From assembly GCA_029721435.1 (NCBI GenBank), contig CM056576.1, forward strand, positions 110,588,666-110,652,665: a stretch of DNA of 64,000 nucleotides, given 5' to 3'. The translations under genes were made by a program, and so were the position numbers. Origin of the DNA: Gymnothorax reevesii (Eukaryota; Chordata; Actinopteri; Anguilliformes; Muraenidae). Below the pieces are notes generated by a model. That model was not told the origin of the DNA, made no database searches, and worked only from the letters and a program-made list of their open reading frames with translations. Below, in pieces: positions 47,701 to 60,501 of the stretch. Numbering within the stretch: the first letter of the stretch is position 1; the number at the start of each line of letters is the position of its first letter.

Positions 47701-49427
47701 CAACCCCTAGCAAAAAGTATGGAATCACCAGTCTTGGGCGAGCACTCACTCAGACATTTTATTCTGTAGAACAAACTCAGATAAAAAGCATGAAAAAATA
47801 TGAAGTTTTTCAAAAATGCAACTCCTTGGCATTCAGAAACACTAAAAGAAATGAATAAAAAACATTGTGGTGGTCAGTGAATGTTACTTTTACAGACCAA
47901 GCACAGGGAAAAAAAATATGGAATCACTCCATTCTGAGGAAAAAAATATGGAATCATGAAAAACAGACAAAGAAATAACAATCAAAACACATCACTAGTA
48001 TTTAGTTGTACCACCTCTGGCTTTTATGACAGCTTGCAGTCTCTGAGGCGTGGACTTGATGAATGACAAACAGTATTCTTCATCAGTCTGGTGCCAACTC
48101 TCTTTGATTGCAGTTGCCAGATCATCTTTGCAGGTCGGAGCCTTGCTGTGGACGATTTTTTTCAATTTCCACCACAGATTTTCAATTGGGTTGAGATCTG
48201 GGCTATTAGCAGGCCATGACATTGACTGGATGCGTCTTTCTCCAAGGAATGCTTTCACAGTTTTTGCTCTGTGGCATGATGCATTGTCATCTTGGAAAAT
48301 GATTTCATCATCCCCAAACATTTTTTCAATTGATGGGATAAGAAAGCTGTCCAAAATGTCAATGTAAATTTGTGCATTTATTGAAGATTTAACCACAGCC
48401 ATCTCCCCAGTGCCTTTGCCTGACATGCAGCCCCATATCATCAAGGACTGTGGGAATTTTGATGTTTTCTTTAGGCAGTCCTCTTTGTAAATCTCACTGG
48501 AACGGCACCAAACAAAAGTTCCAGCATCTTCACCTTGTCCAATGCAGATTCGTGACTCATCACTGAAGATAAACTTCATCCAGTCATCCACAGTCCTTGA
48601 TTGCCTCTCCTTAGCCCATTGCAGTCTTGTTCTTTTCTGTTTAAGCATCAATGATGGTTTCCTTTTAGCTTTCCTGTATGAAAATCCCATTTCCTTTAGG
48701 CGATTTTGCACAGTTCTGTCACATACATTGACTCCAGCTTCCTCCCGTTTCTTCTTCATTTGTCTTGTTGTGCATTTTCTGTTTTCAAGACATATGGCCT
48801 TTAGTTGTTTGTCTTGACGCTTAGATGTCTTCCTTGGTCTACCAGTACGCTTGACTTTAACAACCTTCCCATGCTGTTTGTACTTGGTCCAGATCTTCGA
48901 TACAGCTGACTGAACGGCCCACATCTTTGGCAACCATACGTGTAGAGTTACCTTCTTCAAGAAGTTTGATAATCCTGTCTTTGGTCTCAAGAGACATCTC
49001 TCTTGTTGGAGCCATGATTCTTGCCAATCCACTTGGTCCAGCAGCCCTCCAAGGTGTGATAATTGCACTGTTTTTAACTGCTGACTAACGAGCAGATCTA
49101 ATCTGAGGCAGGTGCCCAATTAAGGAAAGGAAATTGACTGGGTGTGTCCTTATTTTCTACTCAAAATGGAGTGATTCCAAATTTTTCTCCTCAGAATTGA
49201 GTGATTCCATATTTATTTCCCTGCACTTGCTCTATAAAAGTGACATTTACTGACCATTGCAATGTTTTTTCTTCATTTCTTTTAGTGTTTCTGAATGCCA
49301 AGATGTTGCACTTTGGAATGACCTTACGATTGTTTCATGTTTGTGATCTGAGTTTTTTCTACAGAATAAAATGTCTGAGTGAGTGCTCGCCCAAGACTGG
49401 TGATTCCATACATTTTGCTAGGGGTTG
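47701..49427 (-). mobile_element. Tc1-like transposon D, full length
   Basis: The 1727-bp element starts CAACCCCTAGCAAAAAGTAT and ends in the inverse, AAAATGTATGGAATCACC read on the minus strand. TA lies at both borders (47699-47700, 49428-49429). Terminal inverted repeats include ACCAGTCTTGGGCGAGCACT and CAGACATTTTATTCTGTAGA. A transposase gene fills the middle on the minus strand. It is unrelated in terminus and protein to elements A/C and B. Confidence 0.95.
47995..49015 (-). pseudogene. Tc1-like transposase with one N-terminal frameshift (element D)
   Basis: The natural start is ATG at 49015, reading MAPTREMSLETKDRIIKLL. This frame runs through the first helix-turn-helix to about 48905, where a single apparent indel shifts it; the long frame then continues from VSKIWTKYKQHG to a TAG at 47995. 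The catalytic residues are intact: FIFSDES (first Asp), FQDDNASCH (second Asp) and NPIENLW (Glu), with DD34E spacing. A GRPRKT AT-hook-like motif separates the two DNA-binding subdomains. Apart from the frameshift it is complete, so it is a young or slightly decayed copy; a sequencing error could also explain the shift. Confidence 0.9.
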
Positions 49428-50129
49428 TAGTACCATTCTTAACTTCTAATGTCCACAACACTGCAGAGTTATGAGTGCATTTGCTTGCTAGGCTTACCTG
49501 AAGTCAGGATTTTGCACCAATACAGAAAGCTTTCATAAATCCACACAGGTTAAATAAATTTACAAGATTTCCTCCACTTAAAACGTACACCATTTACTAG
49601 CTAAAAAAAGCATTTTGACAAAAGCAATTACCACCTTAAAATACTGGAGATTGCACTCTCCGATGGAAAAAAAAAATCTGAAGCAAGGGCAAATTCAGAA
49701 AAAGTTAGACGATTCTTAATTTGGATTATGCTTCGAATCTCACACCATGGCACTGGTTATCGAGGTCATTCCTTCAGCCTTGCGGGGAACACGTCTGGAC
49801 TTGTCAGATATATTTATACACTGTTAATTCAGTCAACTTAAATGGAAACAGGTTGAGAGTAATCATGCTTTATAATGTTAGGCTGCTGAAGGTCTTTCAT
49901 AGCTCTGACAGCACACCACAGCCTATATTAAAAAGTAAAATGCGTATCGATTTTGAGACGCATCCCGTGTATTCATGAGCCCATGGACTTAATGCAATCT
50001 TCAACATCTGTTCCACCTATTAGCGCGGGGTGTCAAACACAATTCCGGAAGGGCAGGCAGCGATTTTGATGGATTTTCCACCCACCATTTGCCCACAGTT
50101 CAAATGGTCTGCTTGGTTAATTAGTTTCG

Positions 50130-50760
50130 CGGGCAACTCCATCTCCCAGAGTACGTGGCTGTGAAATATGCAGAGGAGGCGAAGAAGCGTTTCAGCTAAT
50201 TAAGCGATTAGGAGCGGAGGTTGGTTCTGAAGCCATCATACACACTCGGGCCTGCCTGGAATATTGGGTTTCACGCCCCTGTTGTAAAAAGAACAGTAAT
50301 GAGTCCTTTAATCCGGGGCTGTGTCACGGGGGAAACTTTAAAAGGAGCAGACGCAGCGGTAAGCGAACGAGCCGACAAAGGACATGAATTTAATGCTGGA
50401 TTTACAGCTTAACACTGGTAACAATGGCAAACTGCTTTGGCGCTGGCCCAGCCGCACATGGATAAATATGGCAATATGACATCATTTCACAATACGCAGC
50501 TTTCTCTAAAAGGGGTTCCCCGGTGGGTTCCGTCAGTCACGCGCGCGATTGCGAAACATTTCCGGCGAAAAATAGGCAATTAAATTTCAGCCCAATGGCT
50601 TTCAACGCGCTGCAAATTAAGGGACAAATGCAGAGCGCGTGTTAATAGCACAGCGTTTAATTAGAACATTACGGCTGGGCGCGCTGTGGCGAAATTGAAT
50701 AGCCAGCTCGAACGCAATGCTGCATCTCTAACCGAATCATCTACATTCTGTCTATTTTCT
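50130..50760. promoter_or_regulatory. Candidate conserved noncoding/enhancer patch
   Basis: This is the richest low-repeat CpG-bearing stretch inside CDC73 intron 7. It has several homeodomain-type cores (CTAATTAAGCGATTAG near 50196, TTTAATTAGAAC near 50657) and balanced composition. No coding potential or transposon ends are seen. The regulatory role is inference from composition. Confidence 0.3.
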
Positions 50761-51412
50761 ATAGGGACAGTGCGGTGTGACGGCAGGACGTTGTGTTCGG
50801 CTCAAAGACCTAGCGGAAGAGGATAACCGCATCGTGCGCGCCACATAAGAGAAGCGAGCACGCTAAAATAAGAGGAGGTGCAAAACTCTCGACAGAAGCA
50901 CTCATGATAAACAGCCTTTTCCTTCTGCTTTTCGGTTTGATTAATCCACAATTTCACAATCTGTCAGCATTTCCAGCGAGAAGAAATGGAAAATTGCTTA
51001 CAAGGATGATCCTCTCTCAGAGAGGGAGAGGAATATTCCAGACACGCTTAAAAAGCAGGGCAGGAGAATCCCCACAGGTTGCCTGTGACCAGGCACATGG
51101 CAGGATTAGTCCAGACAAAGGAGAGGAGGGCTGAAGTTCCAAGGGGTTCCTGTGATTACTGCCGAATTAAGCATTTCAAAGAAAATGGCAAGTCCACAGG
51201 CCAGTGATTTTCTTCAGCTAAGGGGACAACATCTTCTCTGATCTGCCAACATGTGTCATCACAGATATACAGTGAAGACAGAAAGGGAAATACTACAAGT
51301 AAGTAGTGATGTACATACATACACATTTATCAAGAAGGTGATTTTCATACATTCATTTCTTGAATGCAATTTTCCTTTTCTTTCTTCCCTTGCATTGTTT
51401 GGAATGAATATA

Positions 51413-51765
51413 AATAAACGAAGGCGTTTTAAAGTTATCCTGCGGAAGACAATTCAAGACGGCGGCTGTGGCGGCCATACTGGACATCCGAGTGCCATCG
51501 AATTTGATAGGCTTCTGTAAGTGCACAAGGCCAAGCAACAGGGCAAAAATGGCGTAGATTGACAAAGGCATATTCAAGTTGTCGTGCTGAATACAGAATT
51601 CAAATGGTGGCTGCGGCAGCCATACTGAACATCCAAGTGCCGTCGAAATCGATAGGCACCTGTAGGTACACGAGACCAAGCAAAACGGCAAAAATGGCGT
51701 TGATTGACGAAGGCATTTTCCAAGTTATTGTGCGCAATACTTTAACTTACAGTTTGTTAGAGGGC
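51413..51765 (+). repeat. Tandem repeat family R2, unit about 140 bp, copy block 2
   Basis: About 2.4 units carry a GGCGGCTGTGGCGGCCATAC core, GACATCCRAGTGCC, AATTTGATAGGC and ACGGCAAAAATGGCGT. It clearly matches 29520-29860. A weaker relative sits inside 35395-35460 (GACGCCGTGGCTGCCACG). Confidence 0.8.
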
Positions 51766-52780
51766 CAGTACAGAAATATATGGGGTCAGTAAATGCCAAA
51801 TTATGCCATTTACTGATCCCAATACATTTCCATATTGGCCCTCTCACAAACTGTTTAACGAATTTCTCTCACCAACGACCTTTTTTTCCACATGCATGCC
51901 ATTTCGGCTGCTCCAGAGACGCTGAGGGAGGTGATCTACTCGCACGCCGTGTATGGGCTCGGAGACACAATATGGGAATATACAGGATTTCCATGTGACT
52001 GCCATCGACAAATGCCATCCAGGTATTTTTGTCTGAGGTGGGATAAAAAAAGGTTTATGGGACAGACAGACTGACATCACCTATGACGACAAGTTAGTCA
52101 GGGCTGAGCGGTAAAAAGAATGCATTAAAATAAGATAAGAGTCGCAGGGCGTGACAGCCAGGATGCCTTTTTGACAACCTGCATTTCGAAGCAGCCGGCA
52201 CCGACTCCGCACAGACACTCCCACAGATCGCCAAAGTGGACGGCTATGCCCACGTCAACATAACTCGCTGGGTTTCGGCACAAGGCCAAGCTTAGAAGAA
52301 AAGATAAAATGGGCGATCGGTGCGCTGGGCTGCCAGAACTGCAACACTATTTGGGTCAGACCTATAGATTTTAGAATGCAGCCATCCACAGCGTGGCTAA
52401 TAATGGCCGATTATGCACTCCTTCAGTGCTGTCCACTTAGCAAAATTGCAACACTTGCTAATCACAAGCCTTAGGGTGAGGGGTGTGGGCGGTGGGAGAT
52501 ACCTTTGATCAATAGCAATTACAACTACTCCCTCCTCTCCACATCCGTCGGGGCACTGCAGAATCTCAGCAGAAATGCACGCGAGCAGAAAAATAATGCC
52601 ACCCACCAATAATTCAGCGCGAGAGCAGTGAAACGGACCCCTTTCCCTGCAGCTCACGCACACTGGGCACGAACACAGCGGAAAAGCATTTAGCGAACAA
52701 TTTCAGTGACACGGCTTTGTTTGCTACCGTCCCCCCCACCATCCATTTTGCATTATTAGAGAACTTCGTGAACAAGCGAC

Positions 52781-52925
52781 TTAACCCTTGAAGTGCTAAT
52801 CACTGCGACAGTCGCAAGAGGCGCGAAATATATGAAACAAAATTTCACATTTCAGCCTTCTAAAACGTCAACAATTTGACAAGTTTTTTGCAGGCAGATT
52901 ACGTGGCAATGACCTTCAGAAGGGT
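52781..52925 (+). repeat. Interspersed repeat family R3, copy 2
   Basis: It has the same ordered motifs as 34883-35030, including AAATATATGAAACAAAATTT and GCAATGACCTTCAGAAGG. Copy borders are approximate. Confidence 0.6.
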
Positions 52926-53050
52926 TAAGAGGTCAGTGCTGTCACAGAGTGGCGTAATAACAGCCAATAGTTTTGCGCTGTCCATTGCCGCCGCCGCCCC
53001 CCCCAGGAGTCGTTTTTGTTTGCCGCATGCCATCTATCCAGATTGTAAGG

Positions 53051-53353
53051 CAGGGGTGGGCAATTCCTGCCCTGGAGGGCTGGTGTGTTTGCAGATTTTA
53101 ATCCCTTCCAACTACAATGATTAATTCAATAAATTGGCCGTACACAGAAACATGGATTTGCTTGTAAAGTCGATGAAAGAAAAATGTTTCACTTAGGGAG
53201 ACAAAGGTTTGTTGGTCAATTGTGAGAAATTAAAGAGATGCAGTAGAAATGTCAGATTTCATAAATGCTTTAGCTAATTAAGGTAATTAACTAATTAAGG
53301 CCAGAATTGCAGTGAAAACCAGGGACAGACACGGCCCTCGTTGCCCACCTCTT
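53051..53353. mobile_element. hAT-type MITE with perfect 8-bp target duplication
   Basis: The 303-bp element starts CAGGGGTGGGCAA and ends TTGCCCACCTCTT, imperfect inverted ends of hAT type. TTGTAAGG is repeated exactly at 53043-53050 and 53354-53361. It has no coding capacity. Confidence 0.92.
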
Positions 53354-54475
53354 TTGTAAGGCAATGTCTGCGGAGAACAGAAAGAGAGTTTAAACAGCAC
53401 ACTGAGGGCTCCGGTCCTCAAAACCAGCCACAGCGAGTCGGCTCAAGCTGATGGTGAACGTGGTGCTGCAGCCGTCACAAAGAAAAGATTTAGTTTAACT
53501 GCAGAACGGTAGGTCAACGGTCAGCCCCTCTGAGACGGCAAACCTCCAGAAGGTCTCTTCAGAGAACAATCAGCACTGAAGTTCGCCGATGTGCTGGAGA
53601 GACGGCACTGGGCGAGAACGAGGAGGCCAAGCAGATCACAGGCTCGTTGAGCCGAAGAAACGTCTTCCGTCAAAGGGGGCAAATAGGCTGGTTTTCAGTC
53701 TCTCAAAAAGACTCCAGCAGAGCGAAAAGCACCGCCCCTGCTTGTTTAAAGCACCCAAACCTAAAAACTCGATTTCTCGATTACTTTCAAGCTAGTCCAC
53801 TATTAGCAAGTCCACTTGTTCCGAATTTTACAGAATCGAAATGTAATTCCATTAACCCACAACTATGCATTATCTTAGACAAATTTGCAAAGTATAGCAG
53901 TACATACCACACATGATTAGCCACAAAGTATTCACGATAGGGTCATCTTGCCCCAACTCTTGCTTAGAATACTTTAAAATGAGTAATTAGTTCACATAAG
54001 GTTGAAGGACACATCCTGTTTTCATGAAAAGGCATATCACACCTGTCAAAGAAAGAAAATAACAGCACTTCATATACGGGGCAAAAGTAAGTCTTGGTTT
54101 AAAGTATTATAAGCCATTGTTGTGACATCAGGAGAGAACATGTCTTTGTCCATTAGCAGGACATGAATGGCAGTCAGGGCTACCCCCAATCCATTCTTGG
54201 ACATCTACAAATTTTATCGTCCGTTTCAAAATTCAATTCGCAACCAAATTTGGAACTTGCAAGTCGTGCAGTAAGGTGCACTTTGTTTAGGGTAGAGCGA
54301 AAAACTACCCGATGGCAGGACTCTCCAGTAACCATGGCAGCGGGCATAAAAACTGTGACATCACTTGCGGGTCAAACCTTGAAAGCATGCCATCCATGAA
54401 ATGCTTTTAGTTTGACTTACACTGCAGTGGCATTTGCTCTAGCAAAGGCCATGCCTGTACTGTGCTAGTGATTCA

Positions 54476-54721
<246 letters not shown>

Positions 54722-54974
54722 TCAGCAGTCGGCTTCACTGAAATAAAGCAGGGCAAATAAAAGGATAAAATACAACTGTAGACATTTTTGTTGTGTATAG
54801 AAATACAGGCATGAGTAAAACTTCTCACAAAAATTTTTTTTTTTTTTTGTGATGAGGGGGAGCCCTTATTTCACAGAAACTACCCCAGAAACTATTGTGT
54901 TGCTCTGTGAGAACATAAGAGAAGCAGTGCCATCTTGTGGCCAAATTGGAATGTGACTTCATCCAGTCCTTTAA

Positions 54975-55306
54975 AGGAGCACTATGCAAGTTTGTTTACT
55001 TTCACTTCTGTTGACATTCGAACTCAAACAAAACAGAGGTAGCTCACCCCTCCCTCCCATAGTTCCCTCCTTCCAGAACTATCAACTCTTGTCGGTGACT
55101 GGCCGGGACGGTTTGTTATGTTTTGGGGCGCAACCTGTGCCCCTTGTGTTTTCTTGCAGTTTGTGATGCCTATGCGGTCTCCAGAGCCCAGGTTTTTTTT
55201 GAAAGTGAATTTAGCGGCAGGCAGCTAGCGGATCGTGTAGAGATGTTGGTAAATTGACACAAAAATATAATTGCGCAGAAAGTAAACATACTTGCATAGT
55301 GCACCT
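54975..55306. mobile_element. TTAA-flanked MITE
   Basis: The 332-bp element has ends AGGAGCACTATGCAAG and, inverted, AGGTGCACTATGCAAG, with inverted similarity continuing into GTTTACTTTC. TTAA flanks both sides exactly (54971-54974, 55307-55310). This target fits piggyBac or Kolobok. It is non-coding. Confidence 0.92.
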
Positions 55307-56204
55307 TTAAGGTGCAAATATAATAAAGTTTTATTTATGTAACAAAATTGATGCAAAAACATTTAAGATAAAAAAAGGAAAAAAGTAAAAGCATCATAAA
55401 AATAATAAAACACAAAACAAAACATAAAACAGCCATCAGTTAAAAATACATTTTCAGGAGAAAGCAATGGTAAAAAGGTGCGTCTTAAGATTTTGCTTGA
55501 AAGTTTTGAAGTTGCAAACATGCATAACAAAAGTTCTATTCAGAACAGAATCGTCTTACGTTTATGCAACAATATGCATAATGTAATGGTAGAAAATTAG
55601 GAAACGCACTTATCTTCAAAGGGTTAAATATCTGGGTGAGGAAAATGACCTGTCCAGTTATTAATGTGGAGCTCAAACAAAGAGAATGATCAACAGTCCA
55701 GAAAATGCACTAATGCATTAATTTAGTCACGGACTTCATGACGCCGACCAACACAAACAAAAACAGGCAAAACAAATTATTCATTTCTAATATGTCAGTA
55801 ATTTTTGGGGAAAACGGCAGAAAAATACCAGCAAAAAAAAAGTGCATACATTTGTAAGAACCTCTGGCGACTACTGAAAAATGAGAAATTGCATTTGCAA
55901 TTCAAATGTTACCGCTCCTCCTCTTAAGGCTTTCATGGCTTACTTTAAATTGGACTGAGGCTTTTTTTCTAATCAGAAAACAAATGTAAAGACTTCTTTC
56001 AACAAACACTTGGCGCGCAGCAAAGGCTATTTCAGGCTGTATGATCTGGGAGCAAGATTTGGGTGCAAACAGAAAACTTGACTGTATTAGCGAGCATGAG
56101 CAGTGGCACTGATCAACTATTAGCACTCATCATTCATTTAAAAAAAAAAAAAAACCCACACATCAGAACCCGAAAGGAGGCATGACACATGACACACATG
56201 AAAT

Positions 56205-56965
56205 GCCAGCAGGCTCTCTTGTTTGCGATGGGAGGGGGAGAGGGACGGAAAAGACAGCCTGCACGAAAGCCAGGGTTTTGTGAGTGCCCCGCGTTCGTCC
56301 ACGAATGCAGCATTCTAATTGGTCGAATTTGACAGCTCCCAAATTCAAATTTGACAGTCGAATACTCGGAGGGCTGGCGTTAGACCTGAAAATTTGTGGG
56401 CAATTATTGACAAAAATTAGTCCTGGCTAATTCTAGATGGTTTTCCTTCATTAACACGTTTTCAAATTCAAGAATAATCAAGTGGCAATTGAAGACACTG
56501 CTTCTCTCCCCCATGCAATCTAACAGCGACAAAATAATGGGCTACATTCAGTATAAAAAAATAATTTCATTATAATTAGGTCTATGTACCGGCACTCATT
56601 TCAACACTCTTCAGCAAATGAAGGTAATTTTGGTGACTAGTATGTGGTTTCGTCCGTTTATATTTTCCAATCGGACAGCTGTCAATTTTTTACAGCAAGT
56701 TGCGTGGCCATGCTGCAAAAACAGGTGTACGTACTGGTCACCGAAATTACCTTCATTCGCAAAAGAGTTCTGAAATGCCGCTCTCACTGGATAAAAAAAA
56801 AAAAAGAAATGACCGTTGCTGAGTGCCAATGCATAGACCTAATTCGTCTTACCACAATGACAGCTTGTTAGGGGCGGAATTCAAAAACCCCTGGCTTTCA
56901 TGCAGGCTCTCTTTTCCCTCCCATCGCCAACAAGAGAGCCTGCTCGCAGGCTACATATGAAATGG
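56205..56965. mobile_element. Foldback composite with two nested inverted repeats
   Basis: Outer arms of about 75 bp (56205-56285 and 56888-56962) share CAGGCTCTCTTG, GCGATGGGAGG and GAAAGCCAGGG in opposite orientation. Inner arms (about 56575-56640 and 56735-56850) share AATTAGGTCTATG and GAAGGTAATTT, also inverted. Between the left arms, 56400-56560 resembles one arm of foldback family F1 (compare 60540-60650). Confidence 0.75.
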
Positions 56966-57058
56966 TAAACTAGGCAGAAACAAGCTGTGTTCGTGGAACA
57001 CTGATGCCCCCGGCCGCAGGTAAAAGTATTGCAGGTTAAAGTTTTTTCCCCCCCGCTG

Positions 57059-57096
57059 CAGACAAACAGACGGACGGACGGACGGACAGACGAACA
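57059..57096. repeat. GGAC short tandem repeat
   Basis: Four to five GGAC units lie within GACAAACAGACGGACGGACG and its continuation. The tract resembles the one at about 26395. Confidence 0.8.
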
Positions 57097-57230
57097 GGTG
57101 AAAAACTATATGATAAAAAAAAAAAAACACACGAGTTAGAATATGAAATCTCACAGGTGGGTGGAAATTCTGAGCAAAACAATTTTTCAAGGAGGTGTAG
57201 TCACTGAATAAATCATCCACACTTCTGACA

Positions 57231-57357
57231 GCACTGGGGTTTGAAAGTCTCCTGGGACTGCAGTGATCCTGCACTGGGGTTTGAAAGTCTCCTGGGACTG
57301 CAGTGATCCTGCACTGGGGTTTGAAAGTCTCCGGGGACTGCAGTGATCCTGCACTGG
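57231..57357. repeat. 40-bp minisatellite, 3.2 copies
   Basis: The units start at 57231, 57271 and 57311 (each GCACTGGGGTTTGAAAGTCT onward, ending CAGTGATCCT), plus a partial copy at 57351. Copies 1 and 2 are identical by eye; copy 3 has one change (CCGGGG for CCTGGG). There are no spacers, so it is not a CRISPR array. Confidence 0.95.
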
Positions 57358-59824
57358 AATGCCACTCCATGAACAAGGCATTATAAACTTAGCTTTATAG
57401 CTTTGCTCGCACAAATTAGAAATAAGGCTGTTCTGACGTACAAATTAAAATTCAACTAGCCTTGCAGTGCATAAAAAGCCACATTCTAAAGCCATGGCTC
57501 GTTCCACTAAGAACATCTTGAGTCCGATAGGTTACAGTTACTCGCGTAGTTCTTAATATCTTTGTTCAGAAAATTAAGCATTTAAAGAGCTGTGGGTAAC
57601 AGATCTTTGTAGGTCAAAAAAAAGACACTGCTTCGATGGATCAAAAACCCTTACTGCTGTTCACAATCATGATGCCACTCTTTTCGATTCCCAAAATCTG
57701 TTTTTGCCCTTCCGCAATAGTTTTATTATACCTTTTCCCTCAGTGTGATGCTAAATAGTGTAAGTGTATTGTTGACAAATACAAAGTAAACTTCGAGGGC
57801 TGAACATTCGTCAGTCATTGTGCTGACACCAAACATAATTCGACGGCCATGTGTGGATTAGTTTCCAAAACATCGAACTGGAACCATTTTGACCAATGGA
57901 TATCCACTTGATAAGACAAAAAACAAATACAAAATGGATGCGCTGCTGAAGTCGTGACGTCACTCCGAGGTTCACCTGCTGCAGCCATGGCAACTGGTTC
58001 ACGCTGAACGAACCAAACAACATGCACGGCATGTGGCACAGTGTTTATCGCCATGGTCTCTGCGTCGATATATGAAATTATGCCTTATTTTTAGCGATCG
58101 CAATCACAAAATATGCTCATTATAAAAGAACAGAAAGCATATCTCAGTACATTTTGATCGTCAAATATTAGGTATTTTGTGCCGTGTGTTGTGTACAAAG
58201 GAATGTCTTGCTAAGCTGTGAGCATGAACCATTGTCAAGGACGTGAGTGATGACCCCAGGGAAAGTGACATCGCACTTCTTCAGTACATAGGCAATTAAA
58301 ATAAATAAATAAATAAAATCTTTAATAAGCAAGTCATGCGTTTTGGATTGAGCCGTCAATGCAGCGCAAGTTGGGCTTGGGTGTACGGAGGGGTTGGTGG
58401 GGTGTCAGGAGTGGAAAATTTCCCCCATCCTAAGGAAAACGGCCATTTTGCGTCAGCCACCTAAAAACGTTAAATTGATTTCACCGCCAGAGTATCAGTG
58501 GCACAAACATCCGGGCATCAGTGACACAAACATTGACCAACCAATTTGACAGAGAGCAGGAAGCACTGAGGTAGCTGTTCAGCCTCCTGGCTAAACATCA
58601 GCAGCCATCTCTCGCATTAAAAAAATAAATGGGGGGAAAAATAAATAAAGAAATAAAAAAATAAAAAAACTGACTTGCCCTTGGAAAATTCTTCACCAAA
58701 AATCCATTTTGGTCCAATTGAGCTGAAATTTCCAATTTGTCAATGATATATATTTATACAGCTGCATACAAAAATGAGCAAAATTGAGAAGGTGGAGGTG
58801 AATCCCATTTGGTGATCTGACATGGAATAACCCTTATTCATTCAGCAAACAAAAAAATTATATGGATTTTATTTCATGACCCAAATTGTCATTTAACATT
58901 AACTGAAAATCAACCATGCAGTCTGAAGCACAGAATCATCAAATCATCAAGACTTAACGGTACATCGATTTCAGAACATAAAATAAAGGTCAAATACAAA
59001 ATCATAAATTTCGGGCTCAATTGTCTTCATGCCCTTTGCTGAGAATAAAAACAAATCAAGGGCGCAGTTTTCATGCACATCAAGTGTCACACGAGATTCT
59101 TCAGCTCATAAGGCCACATCAACCCTTCACTGGGTCTGCCATTCCATTATCTTGTGATTATCTTGAAAAATAGAGCCATGGCCACTGTAGCTCACTTGCT
59201 TTATTTCAGGCTTTAATGTTATGCAAGCTCACAAGCGGTAGTTTTTTTTTTTATGTTGCATCTAAAATTCGGAAAATGAAGACACGTTTTGAGATTAGCG
59301 TAGAAAAAAAATATAACAAATTTCTGCATCATGGTTTGATGTTTCATTGTCATTTCTTTTTCTGCAGCTCAGTGCTCTTCTCAAAGTGCAGCTACTCAGA
59401 AATATCAAGCCCCAAACACCAGATCATTGTACCCAGCATTATGTACTGAAGAGTTTACCAGTTGGCTAATGGGCTTAGGTGTGTCCTTTAGCTTTCCTTC
59501 TGATTTAAGGGGATCTTTGTCTCATCTGCCCATTAGACCAGAACTATACAGGCATTTTTCATGGCAAATTTCCTGTTTCTGAGCCTTACCAATGGTTTAC
59601 AGCTTAAAGTAAGTCCTCTGCATATACTCAAGTGAAGTCTTCTCATGATTGCTGACTTTGGTACTGATGAGCCCACTTCCTTGAGAAATATTTGAGATCT
59701 GATCAACTGTTGTGAAGGGATTTCTCCTGAACCAGTGAAGACATCATCTGTCCGGGACTACAGTCATCTGTGATCTTCCCAGTCTTCTGTATTCCTGAGC
59801 TCAGTGTTTCTTTGCCAGTAGGGG

Positions 59825-60118
59825 TGCACTCCTAAACTGGGAGGGGCAAGCCTTGCAAGCGAGCTAATGGGAGGTAGGAGCGGATACTGCGAGGTGGGAG
59901 CTGGCTTGGGAGGAAACACACTCCTACCATTACAAAACTGAGAGCTGCCAGTCTATAATTTGAGCTAGCTATGAGGACTGCGAGGTAGCTACGAGGTGCA
60001 AGCTGGAGACAGACGAGCTTGACTTTCCTCCAAATCTCAAAGGGAGCTCCACCGTCACGCCGTATTTCGCGAGCTTCCTCCCAGATCCCGTAAAGCTGTG
60101 AATGTGCCATGGAATCTC
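59825..60118 (+). repeat. Interspersed repeat family R4, copy 1
   Basis: It shares CTTGGGAGGAAACA, GAGGACT.CGAGGT, GACTTTCCTCCAAA and CCCGTAAAGCT, in order, with 62290-62545, and in inverted orientation with 63375-63545. It is rich in the GAG, AGCT and GCTAGC strings typical of this family. Noncoding. Confidence 0.75.
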
Positions 60119-60501
60119 CAATTTTAACAATACCTTGTACATTTAACGCTTCTACTTCAGACCACTAATCTTGCTGAGGCTCCAAGGAACATATTTCATT
60201 AAGTATGGGCCACATTTGTTTGATGTCCCTTGTTAACCCGTTTCAATCGCGACAGCATGTGCGCATTTTAACCTTTAAAACCGGGGATGCTGTTACGCAT
60301 TTCTAGCCTCCAGGCCGGGAAAGCGGATACATCATTTTGTTGTTTACATTATTTTTCCGACCATTTTCGGGCTCATAGCTGTTCTTTTACTGGCGCTTTA
60401 TACTAGGGCAGATGCCATAGTAACACTTCAAGACACTATTTTTTGCGTTTATTTTTATTTTATTTGAACGGACACTATCATGCCTGCCACCCAGTCGCAG
60501 A

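Noticed and set aside
57231..57357. Possible CRISPR-like direct repeats
   Set aside because: Units are directly adjacent without spacers, and the sequence is from a vertebrate; it is a minisatellite.
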